Below, one piece after another: positions 25,252 to 33,422 of a DNA stretch of 64,000 nt. The notes beneath the pieces were generated by a model. It ran no database searches and had not been told where the DNA came from. It saw only the letters and a list, made by a program, of their open reading frames with translations. The DNA comes from Bacteroidaceae bacterium. Its GTDB lineage: Bacteria > Bacteroidota > Bacteroidia > Bacteroidales > Bacteroidaceae. Each line of letters begins with the position of its first letter. The stretch's first letter is position 1. A program made the position numbers and the translations under genes. The stretch spans positions 18,696 through 82,695 of the forward strand of contig CABIVS010000008.1 in the NCBI GenBank assembly GCA_902362375.1. The letters are read 5' to 3'.

Positions 25252-27561
25252 ATGAGGAGAAATTTTCTTTATTTACTTGCTTCTGCTGCTGTCTTGTCAC
25301 TTGCTTCGTGTACTACCACTAAGTTTGTGCCGGATGGTTCTTATTTGCTGGATGAAGTTAAAATTCGTACGGACCAGAAAAACATACGGCCTTCTTCCTT
25401 ACGTATGTATGTTCGGCAAAATCCTAATGCCAAGTGGTTCAGCCTGATAAAGACTCAACTTTATGTCTACAATCTGTCGGGACGTGATTCAACCAAATGG
25501 GGAAACAAATTTTTAAGAAGGATAGGGGATGCTCCTGTAATATATAGCGAGGACGAAGCGAAACGCTCTGAAGAAGAGATCACTAAGGCGGTGCATAATA
25601 TGGGATATATGGCGGCAACCGTGAAGCGTTCGACCAAAATAAAAAAGAAAAAGATTAAGCTGTATTATGATGTAACGGCAGGCAAACCTTACGTTGTTCA
25701 ATCTATCAAATATGATATTTATGATCCTAAAATAGCCTCTCTTCTCAAACAGGATTCTGCCAGAAGCTTGCTGAAGGAAGGAATGTATTTGGATGTGAAT
25801 GTATTGGATGCGGACAGGCAACGCATCACGAATAAGTTGCTTCGGAATGGCTATTATAAATTTAATAAGGATTATATCGGATATACGGCCGATACGGTTC
25901 GTAATACTTATAATGTAGATCTGACTCAACATTTGCAGATGTATAAAGTGCATGCGAGTGATTCGGCAAGGGCACATCAGCAATATTGGATCAATAAGAT
26001 TAATTTTATTACAGATTATGACGTTTTGCAGTCTTCTGCTTTGAGTAGTGTGGATATTAATGATTCGGTTCATTATAAGGGATATCCGATTTACTATAAG
26101 GATAAGCTCTATTTACGTCCTAAAGTGCTTACGGATAACCTCCGGTTTGCTTCCGGCGATTTGTTTAATGAGCGTGATGTACAACAAACCTATTCCAGTT
26201 TCGGACGTTTGTCTGCATTGAAATATACGAATATCCGTTTTATCGAGACTCAAGTTGGAGATTCAACAATGCTCGATTGTTATGTGATGTTGACTAAGAG
26301 CAAACATAAATCGGTATCTTTCGAGGTAGAGGGAACCAATTCTGCCGGTGACTTGGGAGCGGCGGCTTCCGTTTCTTTCCAGAATAGGAATCTCTTTCGC
26401 GGATCGGAAACGTTTATGATAAAATTCCGTGGAGCGTATGAGGTTATTTCCGGGCTTCAAGCTGGTTATTCAAATAATAACTATACGGAGTATGGGGTGG
26501 AAACGAGTATCAACTTTCCTAATTTCCTGTTCCCATTCATTTCCTCTGACTTTAAACGGAAAATCAGGGCTACAACAGAGTTTGGTTTACAGTATAATTA
26601 TCAGTTGCGACCGGAGTTCTTGCGCACGATGGCTTCTGCTAACTGGAGTTACAAGTGGACGCAGCGTCAGAAGATACAACACCGTATTGATTTGATAAAT
26701 ATTGCTTTCCTTTATTTGCCCCGTATCTCTGAAAGGTTTAAGGAAGACTATATAAATAAGGGACAGAACCATATATTCCAGTATAATTATCAGGATCGGC
26801 TGATTATAAATATGGGATATAGCTATAATTATAATAGTGTAGGAGGATCGATTATCAATAATACGATTGCTTCTAATTCATATTCCATCCGTTTTAATTT
26901 CGAATCGGCGGGAAATGTAATGTATGCTCTGTCAAAGGCTGCAAACATCCGGAAGAACAGTGATGGTGAATATGCTATTCTAGGGATTCCATATGCTCAA
27001 TATCTGAAGGGAGAGTTTGATTTTGCTAAGAATATCAGAATTGATTATCGTAACTCTTTTGCGTTTCATGCCGGTGTGGGAATAGCTGTACCTTATGGAA
27101 ATGCGAAGACTATTCCGTTTGAGAAACAATATTTCTCCGGTGGAGCCAATAGTGTCCGCGGATGGAGTGTTCGCGATTTGGGACCGGGCTCTTTTGCAGG
27201 AAATGGGAATTTACTCGATCAATCCGGAGATATTAAACTGGATGCCAGTATTGAATACCGAAGCAAGTTATTCTGGAAGTTTCAGGGGGCGGTATTTATT
27301 GATGCCGGTAATATCTGGACCATCCGGAGTTATGCCAATCAACCTGGAGGGGTTTTCAAGTTTGATAAGTTTTATAAGCAAATAGCAGTGGCCTACGGAT
27401 TGGGTCTTCGCTTGGATTTAGATTTCTTTATTCTGCGCTTTGACGGAGGTATGAAAGCTGTCAACCCCGCCTATGAAACGAGGAAAGAGCATTTCCCCAT
27501 CATCCATCCTAAATTCAGTCGTGACTTTGCTTTCCATTTTGCTGTGGGATATCCTTTCTAA
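25252..27561 (+). CDS. tamL: TamL-type lipoprotein Omp85 (translocation and assembly module)
   Basis: 769 residues. Signal peptide with lipobox LSLASCT (Cys20), which marks the Bacteroidetes lipidated variant TamL rather than TamA. POTRA-like regions fill about 30-330; the C-terminal 400 residues form a 16-strand Omp85 barrel with the conserved loop motif GGANSVRGW and a terminal aromatic beta-signal ending FHFAVGYPF. It acts in the outer membrane together with TamB in assembly of surface proteins. The last 47 bp overlap the convergent lipoprotein gene. Confidence 0.92.
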   Translation: MRRNFLYLLASAAVLSLASCTTTKFVPDGSYLLDEVKIRTDQKNIRPSSLRMYVRQNPNAKWFSLIKTQLYVYNLSGRDSTKWGNKFLRRIGDAPVIYSEDEAKRSEEEITKAVHNMGYMAATVKRSTKIKKKKIKLYYDVTAGKPYVVQSIKYDIYDPKIASLLKQDSARSLLKEGMYLDVNVLDADRQRITNKLLRNGYYKFNKDYIGYTADTVRNTYNVDLTQHLQMYKVHASDSARAHQQYWINKINFITDYDVLQSSALSSVDINDSVHYKGYPIYYKDKLYLRPKVLTDNLRFASGDLFNERDVQQTYSSFGRLSALKYTNIRFIETQVGDSTMLDCYVMLTKSKHKSVSFEVEGTNSAGDLGAAASVSFQNRNLFRGSETFMIKFRGAYEVISGLQAGYSNNNYTEYGVETSINFPNFLFPFISSDFKRKIRATTEFGLQYNYQLRPEFLRTMASANWSYKWTQRQKIQHRIDLINIAFLYLPRISERFKEDYINKGQNHIFQYNYQDRLIINMGYSYNYNSVGGSIINNTIASNSYSIRFNFESAGNVMYALSKAANIRKNSDGEYAILGIPYAQYLKGEFDFAKNIRIDYRNSFAFHAGVGIAVPYGNAKTIPFEKQYFSGGANSVRGWSVRDLGPGSFAGNGNLLDQSGDIKLDASIEYRSKLFWKFQGAVFIDAGNIWTIRSYANQPGGVFKFDKFYKQIAVAYGLGLRLDLDFFILRFDGGMKAVNPAYETRKEHFPIIHPKFSRDFAFHFAVGYPF

Positions 27562-27967
27562 TCAGCCATTTATTATTTACTCTTACTAACTCGAGCGTAT
27601 CTTGCAGGGAACTTACGTATTCCATTTTTCTTCCGATAGGATGAATGACGAATGCATTTTTGATTTGGCAGACAACTGACGCTTCTTCTAAATTAGCATC
27701 TACCTCACTTGAAATAACAGAAACTTTTGCAGCGCCTCGTGTCTTGAGTTGCTCCAGATGGGGTTGACCGACATTGGATGCCAAGAAACTAAGATAAGAT
27801 TGGGAAGAAGGCGTGCTCCATTCTTTGGCGACCGGATAATTGAAATTATAAAAGGCTTCGCAGAAATCAATGGCTGTCTGTTCTATTTGAGTTTGAGGAG
27901 TTTGTTGCTGACAAGATAGGCAGGTGAAGATTAGAACAGAATAGATAAGTGTATGTAGTTTATTCAT
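27515..27967 (-). CDS. Small lipoprotein, NTF2/DUF4878-like
   Basis: 150 residues. Signal peptide with lipobox FTCLSCQ (Cys19). The mature part begins with a helix (IEQTAIDFCEAFYNFNYPVAKEW) and ends with beta strands DTLELVRVNNKWLIRKD, a pattern of small NTF2-like periplasmic domains such as DUF4878; this assignment is tentative. Its 3' end overlaps the tamL 3' end by 47 bp on the other strand. Confidence 0.75.
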   Translation of the reverse strand: MNKLHTLIYSVLIFTCLSCQQQTPQTQIEQTAIDFCEAFYNFNYPVAKEWSTPSSQSYLSFLASNVGQPHLEQLKTRGAAKVSVISSEVDANLEEASVVCQIKNAFVIHPIGRKMEYVSSLQDTLELVRVNNKWLIRKDIPQQNGKQSHD

Positions 27968-28006
27968 AGTACAAAAGATTCTTGATAGAAGAAGATAAGA
28001 TTGAAA

Positions 28007-28043
28007 AAGGAGATGAAACTCCCGTATGATGTTTCATCTCCTT
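28007..28043. terminator. Terminator downstream of the DUF3332 gene
   Basis: AAGGAGATGAAAC and GTTTCATCTCCTT are perfect 13-bp arms, flanked by A and T runs. Confidence 0.85.
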
Positions 28044-28060
28044 CGTATTTGTTTTTATTT

Positions 28061-28612
28061 TTAGCGGGCGGCAAACATAAGATTGCTCATTGTAGCCTGG
28101 CGTGCTGCCAGCATGCCTTGAGTATCCAACGTTACATTCATCTTTTCGCCATTTGGCAAGAACAAATCAGCAGTGCCATCATTGTTCATTTTTACTAATT
28201 CAGCGCTTTCACCGTTTGCAACGACATTCCATGTATTGGCTTCTTTGTTGTAGATCAGGTCCATTGAAGCAGTTTCGCCCTCTTTAGTAATGGAATATCC
28301 ATTCTCAAGAGTTTTCACCATGTAGTTGCCGTTTTCTCCTTTTACTTTCTTTACATCACCTACATTAGCCATCGGATTGGAGCCACTCCAGAATTCGATT
28401 GAGTTGATAACTAAAGCATCAGCCAGGTAAGCTACACCATAAACCGGAATAATGTTGAAAGCAAGGAATACGAGTTCGTTTACAAACTTGTTTCCAACTG
28501 ATTGATTCCAGGAAGACAGGCGGTTGAATAAACCGAATGATCCTACACAAGAACTGAATAATAAGCTACCGCTAAGTACTACTGCGACTAAAGTCAGTTT
28601 CCCTTTTTTCAT
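28061..28612 (-). CDS. DUF3332 lipoprotein
   Basis: 183 residues. N-terminal signal MKKGKLTLVAVVLSGSLLFSSCVGSF with lipobox ending in Cys22, followed by the DUF3332 block LFNRLSSWNQSVGNKFVNELVFLAF and one hydrophobic segment (IIPVYGVAYLADALVINSI). The C-terminal half is a beta-rich domain. Members are exported proteins of unknown function found across Bacteroidetes and Proteobacteria. Single gene with a clean terminator. Confidence 0.88.
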   Translation of the reverse strand: MKKGKLTLVAVVLSGSLLFSSCVGSFGLFNRLSSWNQSVGNKFVNELVFLAFNIIPVYGVAYLADALVINSIEFWSGSNPMANVGDVKKVKGENGNYMVKTLENGYSITKEGETASMDLIYNKEANTWNVVANGESAELVKMNNDGTADLFLPNGEKMNVTLDTQGMLAARQATMSNLMFAAR

Positions 28613-28705
28613 GTTAAAATGTTTTTGATTAATAAAAAATATTGATAATTTCTCTCTTATGTGTATGCAAATATAATATTTTTTAATTAATCGGGGCTAT
28701 TATTT

Positions 28706-29155
28706 CTAATTTTTGTATGCTCTTGACTTCCGCCGTGACAATTCGTTTCCTATGATATGGTCTATTGAAAATTTACCGGGACCGGCAATATACATCAATA
28801 TAAATACGACCAAATAGATGAAAGCTAGCTCTTTAACTGCAAAAACGTCATTTGCATGAACTACAAAGAAGGCTACTATCATTGTGAAAATCATCGGGAT
28901 CATTGCCAAGCGATACAGGAATCCGATGATAAATGCCATCGAACATACGAGTTCGCCAAAAATTGCTAATCCGAGAGATAGGGGACTTCCTATTCCAAGC
29001 GGATCAGGAAACACTGCTGACATCTCCTGGAAGTTACTCCATTTCTGGATACCATGGTTCATTAATAATATACCGAAGATGATCCGGACAGCCAATAGCA
29101 ACAAAGATACCTTCGTTGTATTCGATTTTGTGGGAAATAAAAAACTATAAATCAT
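28706..29155 (-). CDS. DoxX-family membrane protein
   Basis: 149 residues with four membrane helices. LAVRIIFGILLMNHGIQKW is the N-terminal DoxX signature, with the later SMAFIIGFLYRLAMIPMIFTMIVAFF region. DoxX-like proteins are linked to thiol and oxidative stress in other bacteria; the biochemical role here is unknown. It lies downstream of the NlpE-like gene on the same strand with a 90-bp gap. Confidence 0.88.
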   Translation of the reverse strand: MIYSFLFPTKSNTTKVSLLLLAVRIIFGILLMNHGIQKWSNFQEMSAVFPDPLGIGSPLSLGLAIFGELVCSMAFIIGFLYRLAMIPMIFTMIVAFFVVHANDVFAVKELAFIYLVVFILMYIAGPGKFSIDHIIGNELSRRKSRAYKN

Positions 29156-29245
29156 AAGTTGTTCTATTTTTAAGTTTATATCTATTTATATAAACATAAA
29201 AAATCTTGAATTTGTTCTTTATTGATAGCAAAATTTGTTTGGACC

Positions 29246-29680
29246 TTATTCCTTATTTAAAACATAATGGTCTGCAAGTTCTCCGGTTATTTCTTGTTTA
29301 TCCATTGTTAGCTTGCGTAAATGATTTTCTCCCACTTTATAATAAGAAAGTTCTCCGCCTTCTTCTTTAAGAGTCAACAGATTGTCTTTTAAAATATATG
29401 TACCTTTCTCGTCAAATGAGCTGTCTCTATCGATATATACGGAATGGAGGCTGAATGTTTTGTCCGGATTTAATGTCAGGGTTATTTCAATGCCCGGACA
29501 ATCGGCAGCAGGGAAAACTCCTTTATAAGTCCCTTCGTAATCAAGTGAATTTTCTGCATTATGGATATCGGTTGCTTCGATTGAGGTGCTGTCTGCACCG
29601 GCACTCTTGTTTGTTTTCGCGCTATTATTGCATGCTGCCAAAAGAGCACATGAACATACTAAAATGAAAAATTTCTTCAT
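29246..29680 (-). CDS. NlpE N-domain-like lipoprotein
   Basis: 144 residues. Signal peptide with lipobox ALLAACN (Cys17). After a Ser/Thr-rich linker, residues about 50-140 match the NlpE N-terminal beta-barrel: YEGTYKGVFPAADCPGIEITLTLNPDKTF. The first cysteine of the NlpE CxxC motif is Ala here (AADC), so the copper- and surface-sensing disulfide chemistry of NlpE is not expected. Outer or inner membrane lipoprotein of unknown role. Confidence 0.82.
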   Translation of the reverse strand: MKKFFILVCSCALLAACNNSAKTNKSAGADSTSIEATDIHNAENSLDYEGTYKGVFPAADCPGIEITLTLNPDKTFSLHSVYIDRDSSFDEKGTYILKDNLLTLKEEGGELSYYKVGENHLRKLTMDKQEITGELADHYVLNKE

Positions 29681-29799
29681 AATTATTGCTTCTATTAGTT
29701 AGTCTAATTGAGTATATTGGACGTAAAGGTATAAATTTAAAATGGAATCTTTATAGTAAAAAGAAACGAACAACTTTATTTATGAATAAATAAACTTTG

Positions 29800-29807
29800 T
29801 ATCTTTG
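29800..29807 (+). promoter_or_regulatory. Promoter of the 83-residue gene
   Basis: TATCTTTG, 17 bp before the ATG. Confidence 0.65.
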
Positions 29808-29824
29808 CGGAAAATTCTAAAGAG

Positions 29825-30076
29825 ATGGCACAACATACTTATGACAATGAAGCTGTTCAGGAATTATTGAACTGGGCAAAAAAGATGATTGAGACAAAGA
29901 ATTATCCAACAGAAAGATATCAGGTCAATAAATGTACTACCATTATTGATGGTAAATCGTATTTGGAATCTTTGATTGCAATGATTTCGAGAAACTGGGA
30001 GAATCCGACTTTTCATCCTACTATTGAGCAATTATGGGAGTTTAGGGAAAAGTGGGAAAATAATAAAGAAGCATAG
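29825..30076 (+). CDS. Small conserved hypothetical, possibly DUF6965-like
   Basis: 83 residues, soluble, helical. The pattern LLNWAKKMIETKNYPTERYQVNKC...YLESLIAMISRNWENPTFHP...LWEFREKW resembles the small Bacteroidetes DUF6965 proteins (leucine-rich helix, IxD then FLE/YLE helix, NPxFxP); this is a tentative match. It has its own promoter and terminator and so is probably a real single-gene unit. Confidence 0.75.
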   Translation: MAQHTYDNEAVQELLNWAKKMIETKNYPTERYQVNKCTTIIDGKSYLESLIAMISRNWENPTFHPTIEQLWEFREKWENNKEA

Positions 30077-30120
30077 TAAATCGCGATTCAATGTTGAATG
30101 ATAAATCATTTATGAATATG

Positions 30121-30160
30121 AAAATGCACTCTTATCTGACATGATTAGAGTGCATTTTTA
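30121..30160. terminator. Terminator
   Basis: AAAATGCACTCTTAT pairs with ATTAGAGTGCATTTTT around a short loop; T-rich on the plus strand. Confidence 0.8.
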
Positions 30161-30187
30161 TTTATTAGTTTGATATTTATCAGCTTC

Positions 30188-30610
30188 CTAGAAAGGCAGC
30201 CATCTTTTCTTCTTTTTTAGGGATGTTTTTTCTTCTTCTCCGCTTTGGCTATAGACATCTGCAAACGTCTTTTTCTCTTTGATCATTTCGTAAATGACTC
30301 CCCAGTCCGGCAAACCACCCAGGTTTCGGTCGTCAATGAACATATCGGCTTTCAACTTTCGAGAGAATCCCTGATGGTCTTTCTGCTCTTCAGGATAGTC
30401 CTTATTAACGGCATAAAATTCTAAACCTCTGGCTTTACACCATTCGACAGCTTCGTCCAAAAGTGCTCCTTCACGCACACTCCATAGTATTAAACGATGC
30501 TTTTCTTGTTGCAATAACTTCAATGTGTCAATAGCGAATGGAATCTCTTCACCAATGCGTGGATAACGATGTTCTACAATCGTTCCGTCAAAATCAACAG
30601 CTATAATCAT
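30188..30610 (-). CDS. HAD-superfamily hydrolase, BT0820-like
   Basis: 140 residues. HAD motif I is VDFDGTIVEH at residues 5-14, motif II LWSVREG, and the later acidic motif FIDDRNLG. The cap domain is absent, as in the structurally studied B. thetaiotaomicron BT0820 protein (recall). Phosphatase activity is expected; the substrate is unknown. Ends in a basic KKKKRWLPF tail. Confidence 0.9.
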   Translation of the reverse strand: MIIAVDFDGTIVEHRYPRIGEEIPFAIDTLKLLQQEKHRLILWSVREGALLDEAVEWCKARGLEFYAVNKDYPEEQKDHQGFSRKLKADMFIDDRNLGGLPDWGVIYEMIKEKKTFADVYSQSGEEEKTSLKKKKRWLPF

Positions 30611-30664
30611 AGTTTTTAATTACCTAATTTGGAACAAAGATACGGACAGTAAGCCAAAAAAACG

Positions 30665-30672
30665 TATCTTTG
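30665..30672 (+). promoter_or_regulatory. Promoter of the POT transporter gene
   Basis: TATCTTTG, 34 bp upstream of the start codon. Confidence 0.6.
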
Positions 30673-30706
30673 TCTCAAATTAACATTTTAATAAAAATAT
30701 AAATAC

Positions 30707-32095
30707 ATGAACAATTCCCCTCAGCGTGCTGCTAAAGGCTTTACGAGAGCATTTTGGGTCAGCAACACAGTCGAACTGTTTGAGCGTATGGCATATTATG
30801 CCGTTTTTATCGTTCTCACTATTTATCTATCTTCCATTTTAGGTTTTAATGATTTCGAAGCAAGTATGATTTCCGGGCTTTTTTCCGGTGGATTGTATCT
30901 GCTTCCTATTTTTTCCGGTGCGTATGCTGACAAGATCGGTTTCCGGAAATCAATGATTATAGCATTTTCCTTATTATCCATCGGATATTTAGGGTTGGGT
31001 GTACTGCCCACTTTGCTGGAAGCTGCCGGTTTGGTTAGCTATGGTGCCACTACTCAATTTAATGGTTTGCCTGATAGCTATACCCGGTGGATTATCGTGC
31101 CGGTTTTGTTTGTACTTATGGTGGGAGGTTCTTTCATTAAGTCCATTATCTCTGCTTCTGTGGCTAAAGAAACAACGGAAGCAACTCGTGCCCGTGGTTA
31201 TTCCATATTTTATATGATGGTAAATGTGGGGGCTTTCACCGGTAAAACGATTATCGATCCTTTGCGTAATGTCATTGGTGAGCAAGCGTATATCTATATT
31301 AATTATTTCTCCGGTGCGATGACAATAGTTGCTTTACTTGCTGTTATTCTTCTTTATAAATCGACGCATACGGCAGGTGAAGGAAAAAGCCTCCATGAGA
31401 TTGGACAGGGATTTATGCGAATCATTACAAACTGGCGTTTATTGATTCTTATTTTGATTGTTACTGGTTTCTGGATGGTGCAGCAGCAGCTTTATGCCAC
31501 TATGCCTAAATATGTGATTCGTATGGCTGGCGAGACGGCAAAACCGGGTTGGATTGCCAATGTGAATCCGTTTGTGGTGGTTTGTTGCGTTAGTTTTATC
31601 ACCCGTTTGATGGCCAAACGCAGTGCGATTACTTCGATGAATGTGGGAATGTTTTTGATTCCTATTTCGGCATTACTGATGGCATGTGGAAATCTGCTGG
31701 GTAATGATCTTATTACAGGCATGAGTAATATTACTCTGATGATGATTGCGGGTATAGTTGTGCAGGCGCTTGCCGAATGTTTCATTTCACCGCGTTATCT
31801 GGAATATTTCTCTTTACAGGCTCCTAAAGGAGAAGAAGGAATGTATTTAGGATTCAGTCATTTGCATTCATTCCTTTCCTCCATTTTCGGTTTTGGTCTG
31901 GCGGGAATTCTGCTCACTAAATATTGTCCGGATCCGGCTTTGTTCGAGACGAGGGAAGCATGGGAGGCAGCTAGTGGAAATGCCCATTATATATGGTATT
32001 ACTTTGCTGCTATAGGTCTGATTGCCGCTGTAGCGCTACTATTATTTGCAAAAATCACCGAATCCATCGACAAAAAGAAGGAAGCTTCTCGGTAA
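30707..32095 (+). CDS. POT-type MFS transporter
   Basis: 462 residues with about 12 membrane helices. FWVSNTVELFERMAYYAVFIVL near the N-terminus is the ExxERFxYY-like signature of proton-dependent oligopeptide transporters, and AKETTEATRARGYSIFYMMVNVG matches the second POT region. The ExxER glutamate and arginine that bind protons and peptide carboxylates are present. Likely imports di- or tripeptides or a related compound; substrate not provable here. Confidence 0.88.
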   Translation: MNNSPQRAAKGFTRAFWVSNTVELFERMAYYAVFIVLTIYLSSILGFNDFEASMISGLFSGGLYLLPIFSGAYADKIGFRKSMIIAFSLLSIGYLGLGVLPTLLEAAGLVSYGATTQFNGLPDSYTRWIIVPVLFVLMVGGSFIKSIISASVAKETTEATRARGYSIFYMMVNVGAFTGKTIIDPLRNVIGEQAYIYINYFSGAMTIVALLAVILLYKSTHTAGEGKSLHEIGQGFMRIITNWRLLILILIVTGFWMVQQQLYATMPKYVIRMAGETAKPGWIANVNPFVVVCCVSFITRLMAKRSAITSMNVGMFLIPISALLMACGNLLGNDLITGMSNITLMMIAGIVVQALAECFISPRYLEYFSLQAPKGEEGMYLGFSHLHSFLSSIFGFGLAGILLTKYCPDPALFETREAWEAASGNAHYIWYYFAAIGLIAAVALLLFAKITESIDKKKEASR

Positions 32096-32112
32096 TTCTC
32101 TGCTTTTTTATG

Positions 32113-32150
32113 TATATTTGCCGTCACTTTGCTGTAAAAGTTGACGGCAT
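32113..32150 (+). promoter_or_regulatory. Promoter and hairpin upstream of the metallo-hydrolase gene
   Basis: TATATTTG at 32113-32120 runs into the hairpin TGCCGTCA/TGACGGCA (32119-32150), 27 bp before the next start. The hairpin would sit at the very 5' end of the transcript or act as terminator of the gene before. Confidence 0.5.
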
Positions 32151-32177
32151 TTTGCATTTTAATAAAGAGGATAAAAC

Positions 32178-32981
32178 ATGAAAGTAAAATTTATAAGCCT
32201 GGCGAGTGGCAGTAGTGGGAACTGTTATTATCTGGGCACTGAAACCTATGGGATACTGATAGATGCCGGAATCGGCATACGTACTATCAAAAAATCACTG
32301 AAAGATTATAATATCTTGATGGATAGTATTCGTGCGGTATTTATAACGCACGATCATGCCGACCATATTAAAGCAGTGGGTAATCTGGGAGAAAAAATGA
32401 ATATTCCTGTTTATACAACTGCACGTATTCATGCTGGAATCAATCGTAGCTATTGTATGACGGAGAAACTTAGCTCGTCAGTTCGGTATCTGGAAAAGCA
32501 AGAGCCTATGACGCTGGAAGATTTTCACATCGAATCTTTTGAAGTGCCACACGATGGAACGGACAATGTGGGATATTGCATTGAAATTGACGGCAAAGTC
32601 TTTTCTTTCTTAACCGACCTTGGAGAAATTACTCCTACAGCTGCTTATTATATCAGTAAAGCCCATTATCTGATACTTGAAGCTAACTATGATGAGGAAA
32701 TGCTCAAAATGGGCCCTTATCCTCAATATCTGAAGGAACGGATTGCAAGTAAAACCGGACACATGAGTAACTCTGATACTGCAGAGTTTCTGGCGGAAAA
32801 TATCACTGAACATTTGCGATATATCTGGTTATGCCATTTAAGTAAAGACAATAATCACCCGGAGTTGGCTTATAAAACGGTGGAGTGGAAATTAAAGAAC
32901 AAAGGTGTTATTGTAGGCAAAGATGTGCAACTGCTTGCTTTAAAGCGAAATACGCCTTCCGAGCTTTATGTGTTCGAATAA
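32178..32981 (+). CDS. Metallo-beta-lactamase-fold hydrolase, WalJ/YycJ type
   Basis: 267 residues. SLASGSSGNCYYLG at residues 7-20 and FITHDHADHIKAVG (metal-binding HxHxDH) at about 57-70 define the YycJ-like group; later FLTDLGEIT, LEANYDEEML and WLCHLSKDNNHPELA carry further metal ligands. YycJ proteins are 5'-3' exonuclease-like enzymes tied to DNA repair or cell wall coordination in Firmicutes. Followed by the tRNA-Lys pair. Confidence 0.9.
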   Translation: MKVKFISLASGSSGNCYYLGTETYGILIDAGIGIRTIKKSLKDYNILMDSIRAVFITHDHADHIKAVGNLGEKMNIPVYTTARIHAGINRSYCMTEKLSSSVRYLEKQEPMTLEDFHIESFEVPHDGTDNVGYCIEIDGKVFSFLTDLGEITPTAAYYISKAHYLILEANYDEEMLKMGPYPQYLKERIASKTGHMSNSDTAEFLAENITEHLRYIWLCHLSKDNNHPELAYKTVEWKLKNKGVIVGKDVQLLALKRNTPSELYVFE

Positions 32982-33041
32982 AGACGAAAAAAAGATAGTA
33001 AAAAAGCTGCATGATTGTTTGGTCAAATAAAATAAAAGACC

Positions 33042-33049
33042 TACTTTTG
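33042..33049 (+). promoter_or_regulatory. Promoter of the tRNA-Lys genes
   Basis: TACTTTTG, 21 bp upstream of the first tRNA. Confidence 0.55.
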
Positions 33050-33070
33050 CAACCGCAAACGAGGAATTAA

Positions 33071-33143
33071 GCACTCTTAGCTCAGTTGGTAGAGCAACTG
33101 ACTCTTAATCAGTGGGTCCAGGGTTCGAATCCCTGAGGGTGTA
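33071..33143 (+). tRNA. tRNA-Lys (CTT)
   Basis: 73 nt cloverleaf. Acceptor GCACTCT pairs with AGGGTGT with two G-U pairs, D arm GCTCAGTTGGTAGAGC, anticodon loop CTCTTAA with anticodon CTT, T arm CAGGGTTCGAATCCCTG, discriminator A. CCA is not encoded. Confidence 0.97.
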
Positions 33144-33175
33144 CAAATTCGATGTTGCAATAAAAATAAAATGTT

Positions 33176-33248
33176 GCACTCTTAGCTCAGTTGGTAGAGC
33201 AACTGACTCTTAATCAGTGGGTCCAGGGTTCGAATCCCTGAGGGTGTA
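33176..33248 (+). tRNA. tRNA-Lys (CTT), second identical copy
   Basis: Identical in all 73 positions to the copy 32 nt upstream, anticodon CTT. A terminator follows directly, so both are probably made as one transcript. Confidence 0.97.
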
Positions 33249-33259
33249 CAAAGATTATT

Positions 33260-33290
33260 AAAAGGAGAACTTAAAAAGTTCTCCTTTTTT
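33260..33290 (+). terminator. Terminator of the tRNA-Lys pair
   Basis: AAAAGGAGAAC and GTTCTCCTTTT form a perfect 11-bp stem around TTAAAAA, followed by T residues. Confidence 0.9.
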
Positions 33291-33353
33291 GTTTTGTTGA
33301 GAGTCTTTTGTTGTTACAGTTCAGTTGTGGGAATAAAAAATGGGACAGTCCGA

Positions 33354-33403
33354 AAAAATACCGCTACTCAAAGCTATATTCGGCTTTGGGCAGCGGTATT
33401 TTT
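33354..33403 (-). terminator. Terminator of uxaC
   Basis: AAAAATACCGCTG and AGCGGTATTTTT arms with an inner AAAGC/GCTTT stem; lies 20 bp beyond the uxaC stop. Confidence 0.8.
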
Positions 33404-33422
33404 ATAGTGTAACTACTGTCTG

